From assembly GCA_947364235.1 (NCBI GenBank), contig CANARY010000001.1:1-64000 (forward strand): DNA of 64,000 nt. Direction: 5' to 3'. Source of the stretch: an uncultured Candidatus Melainabacteria bacterium. Lineage in GTDB: Bacteria; Cyanobacteriota; Vampirovibrionia; Gastranaerophilales; Gastranaerophilaceae. Every line of letters begins with the position of its first letter. Within the stretch, counting starts at the first letter, position 1. Of the stretch, positions 17,549-26,605 are shown piece by piece. Below the pieces are notes generated by a model, which worked only from the letters and a program-made list of their open reading frames with translations, did no database searches and had not been told where the DNA came from. Position numbers and translations under genes: made by a program.

Positions 17549-18641
17549 ATATTTAAAAGTATTCTATAATGATATTTTGGTGGGCACTCTTGCAAAAACG
17601 CCCGAAAGAGTTGTCGCATTTGAATATGATTTAGATTGGTTAAATAACGGATTCTGCATTTCGCCTTTTAGTTTGCCACTCATCAAGAAAGTTTTTATCC
17701 CAAAATATGAACCTTTTGACGGGTTATTTGGTGTGTTTAATGACAGTTTGCCTGATGGCTGGGGAAGATTACTGGTTGACAGGTTGTTTTTAAAAAACAA
17801 AATAAACCCCGCTGAAATTGACAATCTTAATCGACTTGCAGTTGTTCAAGAAAGTGGAATGGGGGCTTTAACATATAAACCTGAACATAAATTTGAAACA
17901 AAAAACAATGTTTCCGACTTTGATATTCTCTCTCAAGAATGTTCAAAAATCTTAGAATCACAAAATTCAGACAATTTAGATGAACTTTTCTGCTTAGGTG
18001 GTTCGTCCGGCGGAGCACGACCGAAAATTTTGACATCTGTCGATAATGAAGACTGGATAATCAAATTTCCGTCATCAATTGACCCTAAAAATATTGGTGA
18101 AAAAGAATATCAATATTCACTATGTGCAAAAGATTGCGGAATTAATATGACAGAAACAAAGCTTTTCCCATCAGAAATTTGTTCGGGCTATTTTGGCATA
18201 AAAAGATTTGATCGCGAAAACGGTAAAAAAGTGCATATGGTATCAGTAAGCGGCTTATTAGAAACAAGCCACAGACTTCCTGATCTTGATTATAACTTAT
18301 TAATGAAACTTACGCTCGAACTTACAAGAAATTATGAAGATATTGAACAATTATTTAGGTTAATGTGTTTCAATGTGTTTGCTCACAATCGTGATGATCA
18401 TTCAAAGAATTTTTCTTATCTTTATGACGACAATAAAAAAGAATGGCATTTATCTCCTGCATATGATTTAACTTATAGTTCTTCGTTTAATGGGGAGCAT
18501 GCAACAACAATAAATGGCGAAGGGAAAAATCCGTCTCTAGATGATATTTTAGCTGTTGCAAAAAATATCGGACTAAGTGAAAAATCTGCAAAAAATATTG
18601 CATTAGATATTCAAGCAAAATGTAAAAAGTTATTTGAGTAA
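17535..18641 (+). CDS. hipA: HipA-family Ser/Thr kinase toxin
   Basis: 368 residues, somewhat shorter than E. coli HipA. The N-terminal HipA_N region (VFYNDILVGTLAKTPERVV) is followed by the glycine-rich loop CLGGSSGGARPK near 153. Next come the ATP-contact lysine in WIIKFPSS, the catalytic HNRDDHSKN near 290, and the metal site SPAYDLTYS near 313. HipA kinases phosphorylate translation factors such as aminoacyl-tRNA synthetases and cause growth arrest. The catalytic residues look intact. Confidence 0.9.
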   Translation: MDNYKYLKVFYNDILVGTLAKTPERVVAFEYDLDWLNNGFCISPFSLPLIKKVFIPKYEPFDGLFGVFNDSLPDGWGRLLVDRLFLKNKINPAEIDNLNRLAVVQESGMGALTYKPEHKFETKNNVSDFDILSQECSKILESQNSDNLDELFCLGGSSGGARPKILTSVDNEDWIIKFPSSIDPKNIGEKEYQYSLCAKDCGINMTETKLFPSEICSGYFGIKRFDRENGKKVHMVSVSGLLETSHRLPDLDYNLLMKLTLELTRNYEDIEQLFRLMCFNVFAHNRDDHSKNFSYLYDDNKKEWHLSPAYDLTYSSSFNGEHATTINGEGKNPSLDDILAVAKNIGLSEKSAKNIALDIQAKCKKLFE

Positions 18642-18766
18642 TTTTCTATGAATCTTAATCTGAAAGTCTATTTAATCTTTATTTGGTAGTTTATTTACAC
18701 ACATCATAATTTAGGATTTAATAATAATTTTATGCTTATGCTACAATAATGAAAAGGAATTTAAAG

Positions 18767-20755
18767 ATGTGTAGCGCGTTTTATTCTCATTCAATAGAAA
18801 CTTTTTCACAACAAAGTGAAAATGAAATATTCGCCATTGTTGTCAAAAACGATGAATATGATTCTGTTTGTAAGCAAAAAGATGCCTGGTTAGAACAAAT
18901 AAAATTATTAAAAAATGCTTTAAAAAACAAATCCAATGGTAGTATTATTTTTGAATATACAATTCCTCGTATTGGTGGACGAATTGATAATATTATTTTG
19001 CTCAATGGTACTATTTTTGTGTTGGAATTTAAGGTTGATAATGAATTATATCAAAGTTCTGCTGCAACACAAGCAAGAACTTATGCACTAGATTTAGCCA
19101 ATTTCCACAAAGAAAGTCATAACAAAACAATTGTTCCTATTTTAATATCAACACAAGCCCCTGATTATAACTATGAAATTAAAAAATACAGAAATAATGT
19201 TTATGATGTAATTTATACTAACGGAAACAATTTAAATGAAATAATCGATAAATTTACAGATAATAATAATGAGCAGATACCCCTTGAGAAATGGCTAAAT
19301 TCAAGATATGTTCCGACTCCTACAATAATTGAAGCAGCAGAAATTTTATATAATAGTCATTGTGTAGAAGATATTTCTCAAAACGAAGCTGCAGAAAATT
19401 TAACAAAAACCTCAGCTGCAGTTCAAAAAATTATTAAATATTCTAAAGAAAACAACCAAAAATCAATATGCTTTATAACAGGTGTACCAGGAGCCGGTAA
19501 AACATTAGCTGGTTTAAATATTGCAATAGAAAATCAAAAGATAACTGGTAAAAATTATTCTTGTTTTCTAACAGGTAATCAACCTCTAGTTTCTGTTCTA
19601 AGAGAAGCCTTAGCTAAAGACGATAGTAAAAGAACCGGGCTTGCAATAAGTGAAGCAAGAAATAAAGTAAAATCTTTTATTCAAATAATACATCATTTTA
19701 GAGACGAATCTTTGAAGAATTTGGATACACCTCCAATTGATAATGTCGTTATTTTTGATGAAGCACAAAGAGCTTGGCAGCAAGCTCAGTTATGTAACTT
19801 TATGAACGAAAAGAAAGCTCAGATTTTAAATAAATTGCCTGATAAAAATAGGCAAAAGTTTCTTTCAATGAGCGAGCCAGAATTACTTATTGAATATATG
19901 GATAGACATAAAAACTGGGCAGTTATTGTATGTCTTGTTGGTGGAGGACAAGACATAAATACTGGTGAAGCTGGAATTCAAGAATGGTTCGATTCTTTGA
20001 GACGTTCTTTTTCTGATTGGAAAGTCTTTGTTTCAAATAAAATTACTGATAAAGAATATGTTGGAAATACCTCGTATAATACACTAATTAAGGATTTGAA
20101 TTACTCAATTGTAGAAGAATTACATCTGTCAATTTCCCTTAGATCTTTTAGAAGTGAAAAAGTTGCAAATTTTGTTCATTATTTATTAGACAATGAAAAA
20201 GAAAAAGCTAAGACTATTTATAACGAAATAAAAAAAGTTTATCCAATTTATATGACAAGGGACTTAAATGTAGCTAAGAACTGGATTAAACGCCAAACAC
20301 AGAATAAAAATTCAAGGTATGGACTTATTGCAAGTTCACGAGCAAAAAGGCTTAGAGCTGATGGGATTTGGGTTGAATGCAAATGTAAACCAGAAAAATG
20401 GTTTTTAGAAGGAAAAGATGACATCAAATCTTCATATTATATGGAAGAAATTGCTACAGAATTTGACATTCAAGGTCTTGAAATAGATTATGCTATTGTT
20501 GGTTGGGACGCAGATTACAGATATGAAAACAATAAATTTGAATGTTATAGACCATGCGGTTCTAAATGGCAAACTATTAATAAAGAAGATAATAGAAGAT
20601 ATTTAAAAAACGCTTATAGGGTTCTATTAACTCGCTCTAGAGAAGGATTTGTAATTTTTATTCCAAAAGGTGATAATTCAGACCAAACAAGACTTTGTAA
20701 ATATTATGATGGCTTGTGGAATTATTTAAAAGAAGTTGGCATTGAAAGTTTTTAA
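18767..20755 (+). CDS. DUF2075-type helicase with N-terminal PD-(D/E)xK-like nuclease domain
   Basis: About 662 residues. The N-terminal 150 contain GGRIDNIILLNGTIFVLEFK, a D...ExK pattern typical of the PD-(D/E)xK nuclease fold. The SF1-like ATPase has GVPGAGKT near 238, VVIFDEAQRAW near 328, and the late motif LLTRSREGFVIFIP near the end. This two-domain design is seen in defence-linked DUF2075 proteins. I prefer the ATG at 18767 (AAGGA eight bases upstream) over 18749. The gene stands alone downstream of hipBA; an anti-phage role is inferred from location and domains. Confidence 0.7.
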   Translation: MCSAFYSHSIETFSQQSENEIFAIVVKNDEYDSVCKQKDAWLEQIKLLKNALKNKSNGSIIFEYTIPRIGGRIDNIILLNGTIFVLEFKVDNELYQSSAATQARTYALDLANFHKESHNKTIVPILISTQAPDYNYEIKKYRNNVYDVIYTNGNNLNEIIDKFTDNNNEQIPLEKWLNSRYVPTPTIIEAAEILYNSHCVEDISQNEAAENLTKTSAAVQKIIKYSKENNQKSICFITGVPGAGKTLAGLNIAIENQKITGKNYSCFLTGNQPLVSVLREALAKDDSKRTGLAISEARNKVKSFIQIIHHFRDESLKNLDTPPIDNVVIFDEAQRAWQQAQLCNFMNEKKAQILNKLPDKNRQKFLSMSEPELLIEYMDRHKNWAVIVCLVGGGQDINTGEAGIQEWFDSLRRSFSDWKVFVSNKITDKEYVGNTSYNTLIKDLNYSIVEELHLSISLRSFRSEKVANFVHYLLDNEKEKAKTIYNEIKKVYPIYMTRDLNVAKNWIKRQTQNKNSRYGLIASSRAKRLRADGIWVECKCKPEKWFLEGKDDIKSSYYMEEIATEFDIQGLEIDYAIVGWDADYRYENNKFECYRPCGSKWQTINKEDNRRYLKNAYRVLLTRSREGFVIFIPKGDNSDQTRLCKYYDGLWNYLKEVGIESF

Positions 20756-20761
20756 AATAAT

Positions 20762-20858
20762 AAACCTGCACAGCATAAGTTAGATGACAAAGCAATGGTT
20801 GTTATAACTACTATTGCTGAGGAGTTATGGTTGAAGCAGTAATGCTCCTCACTACCCC
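20762..20858 (+). pseudogene. Decayed fragment related to the lipoprotein gene at 21379
   Basis: Two blocks here match the 3' part of the gene at 21379-22683. AAACCTGCACAGCATAAGTT at 20762-20781 corresponds to 22423-22442 with one difference. The stretch 20791-20848 corresponds to 22570-22640 with several changes and small gaps. The intervening 130 bases are missing. This is the scar of a second, deleted copy lying upstream of the intact one. Confidence 0.65.
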
Positions 20859-20951
20859 AATAATATTATTTAGTAAATAATTACTCATAAAATAGCAAAA
20901 AATATTCTTACGACTTTTAAATAATTAGTTATACAGATTTAGGAGAAAAGC

Positions 20952-21344
20952 ATGAACATCAATGCTATCAATGCAAATTTTCATTATTCCAATAATAACA
21001 ATCAGTCTTTTGGCACAAAGTTACCCAAAAGAAGAAAAGATGTATATGATAAATTAGGCAATTTTATAAACGGAGACATGTGGGAAACATTTGAAAAATC
21101 TTGCAAAGAATACAATAGAACATCCGAGTTACGAGAATTACTTGTAAAATTATACAACAACAAACAGAATAACATCCTTGCTCTAGAATGCACAACTATA
21201 AAATTCCCCTCTATAAATAGATTTAGTGAATGCACTGAAGCAGGAATCCCTGAAGATATGAATGTATATTTTACTATTAATGGTTCTACAAAGGATTTAC
21301 TTGACTTTGACGAGAAAATAAAAAATCAAAAAAATAGTAAATAA
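20952..21344 (+). CDS. Hypothetical protein with lineage-type N-terminal motif
   Basis: 130 residues. The N-terminus MNINAINANF, then NQSFGTK, follows a pattern seen in two or three other proteins here: a short polar lead ending in an aromatic or basic residue, Gly, and Lys/Thr. The rest is a small mixed alpha/beta domain that I do not recognise. TTTAGGAGAAAAGC precedes the ATG. It lies 34 bases upstream of the lipoprotein gene and may be co-transcribed. Confidence 0.6.
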   Translation: MNINAINANFHYSNNNNQSFGTKLPKRRKDVYDKLGNFINGDMWETFEKSCKEYNRTSELRELLVKLYNNKQNNILALECTTIKFPSINRFSECTEAGIPEDMNVYFTINGSTKDLLDFDEKIKNQKNSK

Positions 21345-21378
21345 CAGATAACTTTTAGTTTTTAAGGAGAATTTACCT

Positions 21379-22683
21379 ATGAAATTGCCATCAAACAATT
21401 TATTAAGCACATCAAAACAATATGCAAAGAAGTTAATCATTCCTGCTGCATTTGCAACAGGTCTAACAGCTTGTGTCGGAACTAACACTAATAACTCTAA
21501 TGGCAATACAGAAAGAGTCACAATGCATCAACAAGTTGAGGCTGATACATTTGAAGCTGATAAAAAAATAAAAATAATCCAACCTAAAGAATTTAATAAT
21601 AACGAAAAACTTTTTCAAAAAGCAATCATCCAAGCATTACCATTTATCAAAGACGGAAAATTCAAAAAAGTTGAGGCTATGGAAAACGGTATTATCATAG
21701 ATGATGAATACAAATTGCATAAAAAAGGAGAAAACTACTATAAAGGTAGTTATAGTTTATTTGATAATCATAGCTTCAAAATAGATAAATTAAAAAATGG
21801 AAATTTTAATCTTATTTACAAAAATGATGATGAAATAGAAGCTCTTGCTTTTTCAAAAGACGGTAAATTATTAAGTAAATTTGAAGCTTTCAAACAAAAC
21901 TCAGCAGATGGTCCTTATAAAGTAGATTTTAAAGATAAATTTAGATTTTTACCAGAAAATACAGATGATAAAATAGTAATATTTAACAATCCTCTATCCG
22001 ATAAAGAATTTAATGTTGTTAAAGACCTAATTGTATCTATGCTGCCTGATATAAAAATTGTTGACGCTAAACAAGAAGGCACTACGCTAATTTTTAACTA
22101 TAACACTCATCATGACTTTCCTGAAGGTGAATATGCTATAAAACTTAAAAACAAAATAGGACTTCATTATACAAGTACGTCAGATTCACAATCCAAGTTT
22201 GAAGAAATCAAAATTAATGCTTTAGATAATGGTGGCTATGTAAGCCAGTCAAAGTGCTTTGGTGGTTTTTTGGGGTATGATCGTGATATAAAATATTTTG
22301 ATAAAGATTTAAATTTAAAAGATCCTGATTGGTACATGCAGGAAAAAGTTTTAAGGAAAAAAATTGAAACAGAACTATCGGCTGCGCAAATGGAAGCTGC
22401 ACTTGAAAATATAAAAAGTGGTAAACCTGCACAGTATAAGTTGGGTGATAATTATTTAATTTTACTGCCAAACCCTAATGAAAAGGTTGTTGGCGATACT
22501 TCGTTAAGTACTAGAACTGCAACATCTTGTGAAGAAGTAAGAAAAGCAATTGATAACCTTGATCCAGAAGCAAAAGCGCTGATTGTAACAACTACTATAG
22601 CAGTCGGAGGGATTATGGTTGAGGCAGTGATTGTCCCTACAGCTCCAATGATTGCCCTAGGAGCAGAATTAGTGACATTCTAA
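21379..22683 (+). CDS. Putative lipoprotein, unknown function
   Basis: 434 residues. The N-terminal part is basic, then hydrophobic, and ends in ATGLTAC (Cys near residue 32), a fair lipobox. An N/T-rich linker follows, as usual for lipoproteins. Two similar beta-rich segments with the pattern NN..F...I...LP.IKD/IK (near 75 and 215) suggest an internal domain duplication. The last 35 residues are hydrophobic (VGGIMVEAVIVPTAPMI), which is odd for a lipoprotein and may be a membrane hairpin. AAGGAGAATTTACC precedes the ATG. Decayed copy DNA lies upstream at 20762. Confidence 0.55.
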   Translation: MKLPSNNLLSTSKQYAKKLIIPAAFATGLTACVGTNTNNSNGNTERVTMHQQVEADTFEADKKIKIIQPKEFNNNEKLFQKAIIQALPFIKDGKFKKVEAMENGIIIDDEYKLHKKGENYYKGSYSLFDNHSFKIDKLKNGNFNLIYKNDDEIEALAFSKDGKLLSKFEAFKQNSADGPYKVDFKDKFRFLPENTDDKIVIFNNPLSDKEFNVVKDLIVSMLPDIKIVDAKQEGTTLIFNYNTHHDFPEGEYAIKLKNKIGLHYTSTSDSQSKFEEIKINALDNGGYVSQSKCFGGFLGYDRDIKYFDKDLNLKDPDWYMQEKVLRKKIETELSAAQMEAALENIKSGKPAQYKLGDNYLILLPNPNEKVVGDTSLSTRTATSCEEVRKAIDNLDPEAKALIVTTTIAVGGIMVEAVIVPTAPMIALGAELVTF

Positions 22684-22718
22684 CTTGTTGAAGAATAATA
22701 TTTTCAGAATAAATTATA

Positions 22719-22868
22719 TTTACCCCTGAGTAGAAAAAGAGTAAAGCGAGTAATTTGTAATTGAGATAATCAATCGACTTCCGACCGCCTGTGATTTAGT
22801 ATTGTTGAGCAAATACACCCACTCAATTCATTTACCCCTTCCGACCAAATTACTCAAAAAAATACAAT
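22719..22868. repeat. Imperfect direct repeat, copy A
   Basis: The first 27 bases (22719-22745, beginning TTTACCCCTGAGTAG) are identical to 23886-23912. Further blocks such as GATTTAGT, TTGTTG, and CCAAATTACTC near the end match copy B in the same order. Within copy A, GAGTAATTTG (22748-22757) and CAAATTACTC (22846-22855) form an inverted pair. I see no coding potential. The following 130 bases to 23000 hold nothing I can name. Confidence 0.7.
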
Positions 22869-23005
22869 TATTTCCTACCCCTCAAACTCGCACACAAAAC
22901 CGATTGCCCGAAATAATAGCACCATCTGTCATAATCGAAACAACTCAAAAAGTACATTGTAAAAAGACAGTCGGTTTGATGATTTTAAGCAGATAGTTTG
23001 AGTAT

Positions 23006-23048
23006 TGTAAAAATAAAATTTAACCGGATAGCAAATTTTATTTTTACA
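23006..23048. terminator. Perfect 16-bp hairpin, possible bidirectional terminator
   Basis: TGTAAAAATAAAATTT (23006-23021) and AAATTTTATTTTTACA (23033-23048) are exact complements around an 11-base loop. The stem is AT-only apart from one pair near each end. It is either a weak two-way terminator or the footprint of an element; it sits between repeat copy A and the zincin gene. Confidence 0.5.
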
Positions 23049-23139
23049 TGTTTTCCTTACTATATGAATATACAATCATTATCTAAGACAAAGTAACTAT
23101 ACATGTGCAAGGAAAAATTCTAATAATATTTCATTTAAA

Positions 23140-23760
23140 ATGAAATATCCTATAATAGTAACAAAAAATGTGGATTTGAAATTTGTTAAATCAATTGAAA
23201 ATAGTTTAGATTCCTTACCTGATAAGTGGGCAGGGATACTATTAAAAAATAATTATAAATTGTATTGTTCAAATACTATTCAAGATACCTATAATCATTT
23301 AAACTTGTATGATACAGCTCCGGACTGGGATGCAGTAACTTGTGGGCATCCTTATTTTAGTTTCTTTTCATTTACTCCCAAAATAAAAAAAAATGATATT
23401 AAAAAAGTTGTAAATCATGAAATTTCTCATGGTATCGTTAATAGTGAAAAATTGACAGAAAAAATAACCATAATGGAACCTTTAAATGAGGATATTCAAA
23501 ATTTTCCGACTGAAGATTTAGGAGAAAATACATTTGACATAAGACATCTTAAATATAAATATTTAGATAATTATAGAGTAAATGAAATTTTGGCGGATAT
23601 TTTGGCTTGGATGCAAGATGGTGGTGGTTTATGGGGTAGCGGATATAAAGGCGGAACAAAAGAACCTGACTTTTTGCGTCAAAATTTTCCAAGTACATAT
23701 GATCGACTAAGTAATTATCCAATTGGAGAATTACATAAATATGATGATATGCCTTTTTAA
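23140..23760 (+). CDS. Small zinc-metallopeptidase-like protein
   Basis: 206 residues. NHEISHGI (His93, Glu94, His97) is an HExxH zinc site. The helix NEILADIL about 50 residues later supplies a third-ligand Glu in the manner of gluzincins. No signal peptide is seen, so it may act in the cytoplasm. No clear Shine-Dalgarno precedes the ATG; ATTTCATTTAAA lies there. The gene stands alone between two copies of a 150-bp imperfect repeat, which suggests it arrived as a unit. Family membership beyond the zincin motif is not clear. Confidence 0.55.
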   Translation: MKYPIIVTKNVDLKFVKSIENSLDSLPDKWAGILLKNNYKLYCSNTIQDTYNHLNLYDTAPDWDAVTCGHPYFSFFSFTPKIKKNDIKKVVNHEISHGIVNSEKLTEKITIMEPLNEDIQNFPTEDLGENTFDIRHLKYKYLDNYRVNEILADILAWMQDGGGLWGSGYKGGTKEPDFLRQNFPSTYDRLSNYPIGELHKYDDMPF

Positions 23761-23885
23761 TTATTAGTTGGCTGGTCGAACTTTCTACCTCAACAAATTC
23801 AAAATACTCAAATTACTCATTAATTACTCTAGGGTAAAATTGGCTAGTCGTGCAAAGGTAAGGTGAATTTTAAGAAAAATTTGCA

Positions 23886-24033
23886 TTTACCCCTGAGTAG
23901 AAAAAGAGTAAAATGATTAATTTAAAATTCAATAGTCAACCGATTTACACCCGACTAAGATTTAGTGTTGTTGGGCAAGTACACTAAATCGATTAAAAAA
24001 TGCTTCCAACCAAATTACTCAAAAAAGTACATA
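23886..24033. repeat. Imperfect direct repeat, copy B
   Basis: Second copy of the repeat at 22719-22868, in the same orientation and on the other side of the zincin gene. The 27-base head is exact; the middle has drifted. The tail CTTCCAACCAAATTACTC matches copy A with one change. Confidence 0.7.
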
Positions 24034-24092
24034 CATTTTTCGCATAAAAAAAGAGCTTAGCCAAATCGCTGAAACCCTCTGATATGAAAAAA

Positions 24093-24164
24093 CTCCCCAG
24101 GTTGGACTCGAACCAACAACCTACCGGTTAACAGCCGGTTGCTCCGCCATTGAGCTACTGAGGA
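24093..24164 (-). tRNA. tRNA-Asn (GTT)
   Basis: The minus strand folds as a 72-base cloverleaf. The acceptor is TCCTCAG with CTGGGGA, the D arm has AGCTCAATGG, the anticodon loop is CTGTTAA (GUU), and the T loop is GTTCGAGTC. CCA is not encoded. It marks the right edge of the accessory region, where tRNA genes often serve as integration sites. Confidence 0.95.
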
Positions 24165-24316
24165 ATATCTCCTTAACTATACTATCAAATAAAAATTTTT
24201 TGTAAAGGGGGTAAATTAAATTTTTTTATATTTCACATGCCAAAATCTTCATACAACTTTACTCTTTGTACAAAAATGCATGTCAATGTTATTATTAATT
24301 AAAAGAGGTTTATGAA

Positions 24317-24808
24317 ATGAATTATCACAATATTACAAAAGATGACATGCTAAATGGCGATGGTTTGAGAGTTGTTTTATGGGTTTCTGGATGCACGCAC
24401 CACTGCCACGGCTGCCAAAACCCGATAACTTGGGATATTGCAGGAGGACTGCCTTTTGACGAAGCAGCTGAACAAGAATTATTTGAATCTCTCAATAAGC
24501 CGCATATATCAGGAATCACATTCTCAGGCGGAGACCCGCTCCATCCTTTTAACAGAGAAGAAGTGTTCAGATTAATTAAAAAAATCCGCAGCGAGATGCC
24601 GCAAAAAAATATCTGGCTTTACACAGGTTTTCTCTGGGAAGAAATCAAAGATATTCCTGAAATCGCCGATATCGATGTGATTGCAGAAGGCAAATTTGTT
24701 CAAGAACTTCTTGATCCTAAAATTCATTGGGTTGGAAGCTCAAATCAAAGGGTTATTGATGTTAAACCAACCCTCGAGAAAGGCGAAATTATCTTACATA
24801 TCACTTAA
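24317..24808 (+). CDS. nrdG: Anaerobic ribonucleotide reductase activating protein
   Basis: 163 residues, a radical-SAM enzyme with the cluster motif GCTHHCHGC (CxxxCxxC) near residue 26 and the SAM-binding GGDP near 63. It installs the glycyl radical on NrdD, which points to anaerobic deoxynucleotide synthesis. nrdD is not adjacent. The ATG is preceded by AAGAGGTTT. An intrinsic terminator follows immediately, so the gene is monocistronic here. Confidence 0.93.
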   Translation: MNYHNITKDDMLNGDGLRVVLWVSGCTHHCHGCQNPITWDIAGGLPFDEAAEQELFESLNKPHISGITFSGGDPLHPFNREEVFRLIKKIRSEMPQKNIWLYTGFLWEEIKDIPEIADIDVIAEGKFVQELLDPKIHWVGSSNQRVIDVKPTLEKGEIILHIT

Positions 24809-24810
24809 AA

Positions 24811-24834
24811 AAGAAGCCGTACGGCTTCTTTTTT
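24811..24834 (+). terminator. Intrinsic terminator after nrdG
   Basis: AAGAAGCCGT pairs with ACGGCTTCTT with no loop bases beyond the central pairs, followed by a run of T. Confidence 0.85.
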
Positions 24835-24862
24835 AATAATTGTCACATTTTATTAAGAAATA

Positions 24863-24891
24863 TTTCATATTACACCATATTCTGGTATAAT
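24863..24891 (+). promoter_or_regulatory. Promoter of the ligase-met operon
   Basis: TGGTATAAT (extended -10; TATAAT at 24886-24891), with a weak -35 TTTCAT at 24863-24868. The ligase ATG at 24929 has CAGGAGGGAAAG before it. Confidence 0.65.
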
Positions 24892-24928
24892 ACTGCTGAT
24901 AAGGCTATGGTGTGCTCAGGAGGGAAAG

Positions 24929-26605
24929 ATGAAAGAACGGGAAAGCAACGTATTATCACTATTAGAAGATAAGACTAATATTTATGCGCGCAAAATCGCG
25001 TTAGGAATGAAAACGCAATTCGGCTGGAAAGAACTTACTTATGACGGATTAGGTTTAATGTCCAGGAGATTAGCTGCTTATTTAATGAATGATTTAGAGC
25101 TTAAACGCGGAGAAAAGCTTGCTATTCTTTCTGAATCAAAACCTGAATATGGAGCTTGTGTTTTTGCTTCAGTTATTTCCGGGCTCATCACCGTTCCGCT
25201 TGACATCAAGCTTACAAAATATGAATTACAATCAATTCTTTCAGACTGTATGCCTTCTGTAATGCTTGTATCTCAAACATATATCGATAAAGCCCTTGAG
25301 CTTCAAAAGCTTATCCCGTCTTTAAAACATATTATTGTTATGGATGAACACCCTGTAAACGACAATTTACAGAGTATTTATACAATTCCAAATAATTACA
25401 CCTGCAAATGGAGACACCGTTCAAGAAAATCTACCGTTTTTATCATATACACGTCAGGTACCACAGGCAAGCCAAAAGGAGTTGAAACAACTTTCGGCAA
25501 CATGCTTGCCCAGCTCAATGATTTAAAAACAGCTTTTAACAAGATTTTACCAAATGGAGATGTTAGAATTTTATCCATCCTGCCAATGAATCACTTATTT
25601 GAAATGACTGTAGGATTTACAACATTCCTAAACCTTGGTTTCTCTGTTTACTATACCCATAACCTTAAACCAAAAGACATTCTTAATGTTATGCGTGATA
25701 GAAAAATTAACTTCATGATTGTTGTACCGGCATTTTTAAAACTTTTAAAAACCGGACTTGAAGCAGAGATGAAAAATACATCTAAATTCTCTCAAAAGAT
25801 GTTTCCAATACTATATCATTTCGCAAAATTTGTGCCTTTTATCTGGATGAAAAAACTTATGTTCAGAAAAATCCACCGCTGTTTTGGCGGAGCATTCAAA
25901 GGCTGTATGTCAGGAGGTGCTCCTCTTGACTTAAACGTTGCAAAATTCTTCCAGAGGGTCGGCATTCAAGTTTATGAAGTTTACGGCTTAACTGAAACAA
26001 GTCCGATTGCAACAATTAATATTGAACGCAACAGAGACTTGCGTTCAGTAGGTATTCCGCTGCCAAGCTATGAAGCTATGACTGACGCTGAAACCGGAGA
26101 ACTTCTATTAAGAGGCCCTTCTGTTATGAAAGGCTATCATAATCAGCCTGAACTTACAGCAGAAGCTATCGATGAGAACGGATGGTTTCACACCGGAGAT
26201 ATCGCAAAAATTGATGATAAAGGCAGAGTTTATATTACCGGAAGAATTAAAAACATGATTGTTTTATCAGGCGGCAAAAAAGTTTTCCCGGAAGAAGTAG
26301 AAGCTGTGCTTGAAAAAAGCGATTTATTTGCTGAAGTCTGTGTATTTGGAGTTTCAAGAGAAGGCGGAGCAAAAGACGGTACTGAAGATATAGCAGCTGT
26401 TGTTGTTCCTAATACAGACTTACAAAGCAAATACGATGATGAAACTTTAGATAAACTTATGAAAGAAGAAGTTAAAAATTTGTCTCAGCGTTTAACTCCA
26501 TATAAACGTCCAATAAACATTACAGTACTCAAGCAAGCGCTTCCAAGAACCGCTACTAGAAAAGTACAGCGTAAAAAAGTTAAGGAACTTATAGGAGCAT
26601 TGTAG
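24929..26605 (+). CDS. AMP-dependent acyl-CoA synthetase/ligase (FadD/AcsA-like)
   Basis: 558 residues, full length for the ANL family. The P-loop-like FIIYTSGTTGKPKGVE lies near 170. EVYGLTETSP near 350 and GWFHTGDIAK near 413 form the adenylate site. The C-terminal Lys lies in a KVQRKK context. It activates a fatty or related carboxylic acid to acyl-CoA or acyl-AMP. Substrate is not readable from sequence. It abuts metY with no gap, although a metabolic link to methionine synthesis is not obvious. Confidence 0.88.
   Translation: MKERESNVLSLLEDKTNIYARKIALGMKTQFGWKELTYDGLGLMSRRLAAYLMNDLELKRGEKLAILSESKPEYGACVFASVISGLITVPLDIKLTKYELQSILSDCMPSVMLVSQTYIDKALELQKLIPSLKHIIVMDEHPVNDNLQSIYTIPNNYTCKWRHRSRKSTVFIIYTSGTTGKPKGVETTFGNMLAQLNDLKTAFNKILPNGDVRILSILPMNHLFEMTVGFTTFLNLGFSVYYTHNLKPKDILNVMRDRKINFMIVVPAFLKLLKTGLEAEMKNTSKFSQKMFPILYHFAKFVPFIWMKKLMFRKIHRCFGGAFKGCMSGGAPLDLNVAKFFQRVGIQVYEVYGLTETSPIATINIERNRDLRSVGIPLPSYEAMTDAETGELLLRGPSVMKGYHNQPELTAEAIDENGWFHTGDIAKIDDKGRVYITGRIKNMIVLSGGKKVFPEEVEAVLEKSDLFAEVCVFGVSREGGAKDGTEDIAAVVVPNTDLQSKYDDETLDKLMKEEVKNLSQRLTPYKRPINITVLKQALPRTATRKVQRKKVKELIGAL

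Noticed and set aside
22802-22996. 64-codon ORF inside repeat copy A
   Set aside because: Starts at TTG with no ribosome-binding site. The composition is that of the repeat and the frame is not kept in copy B.
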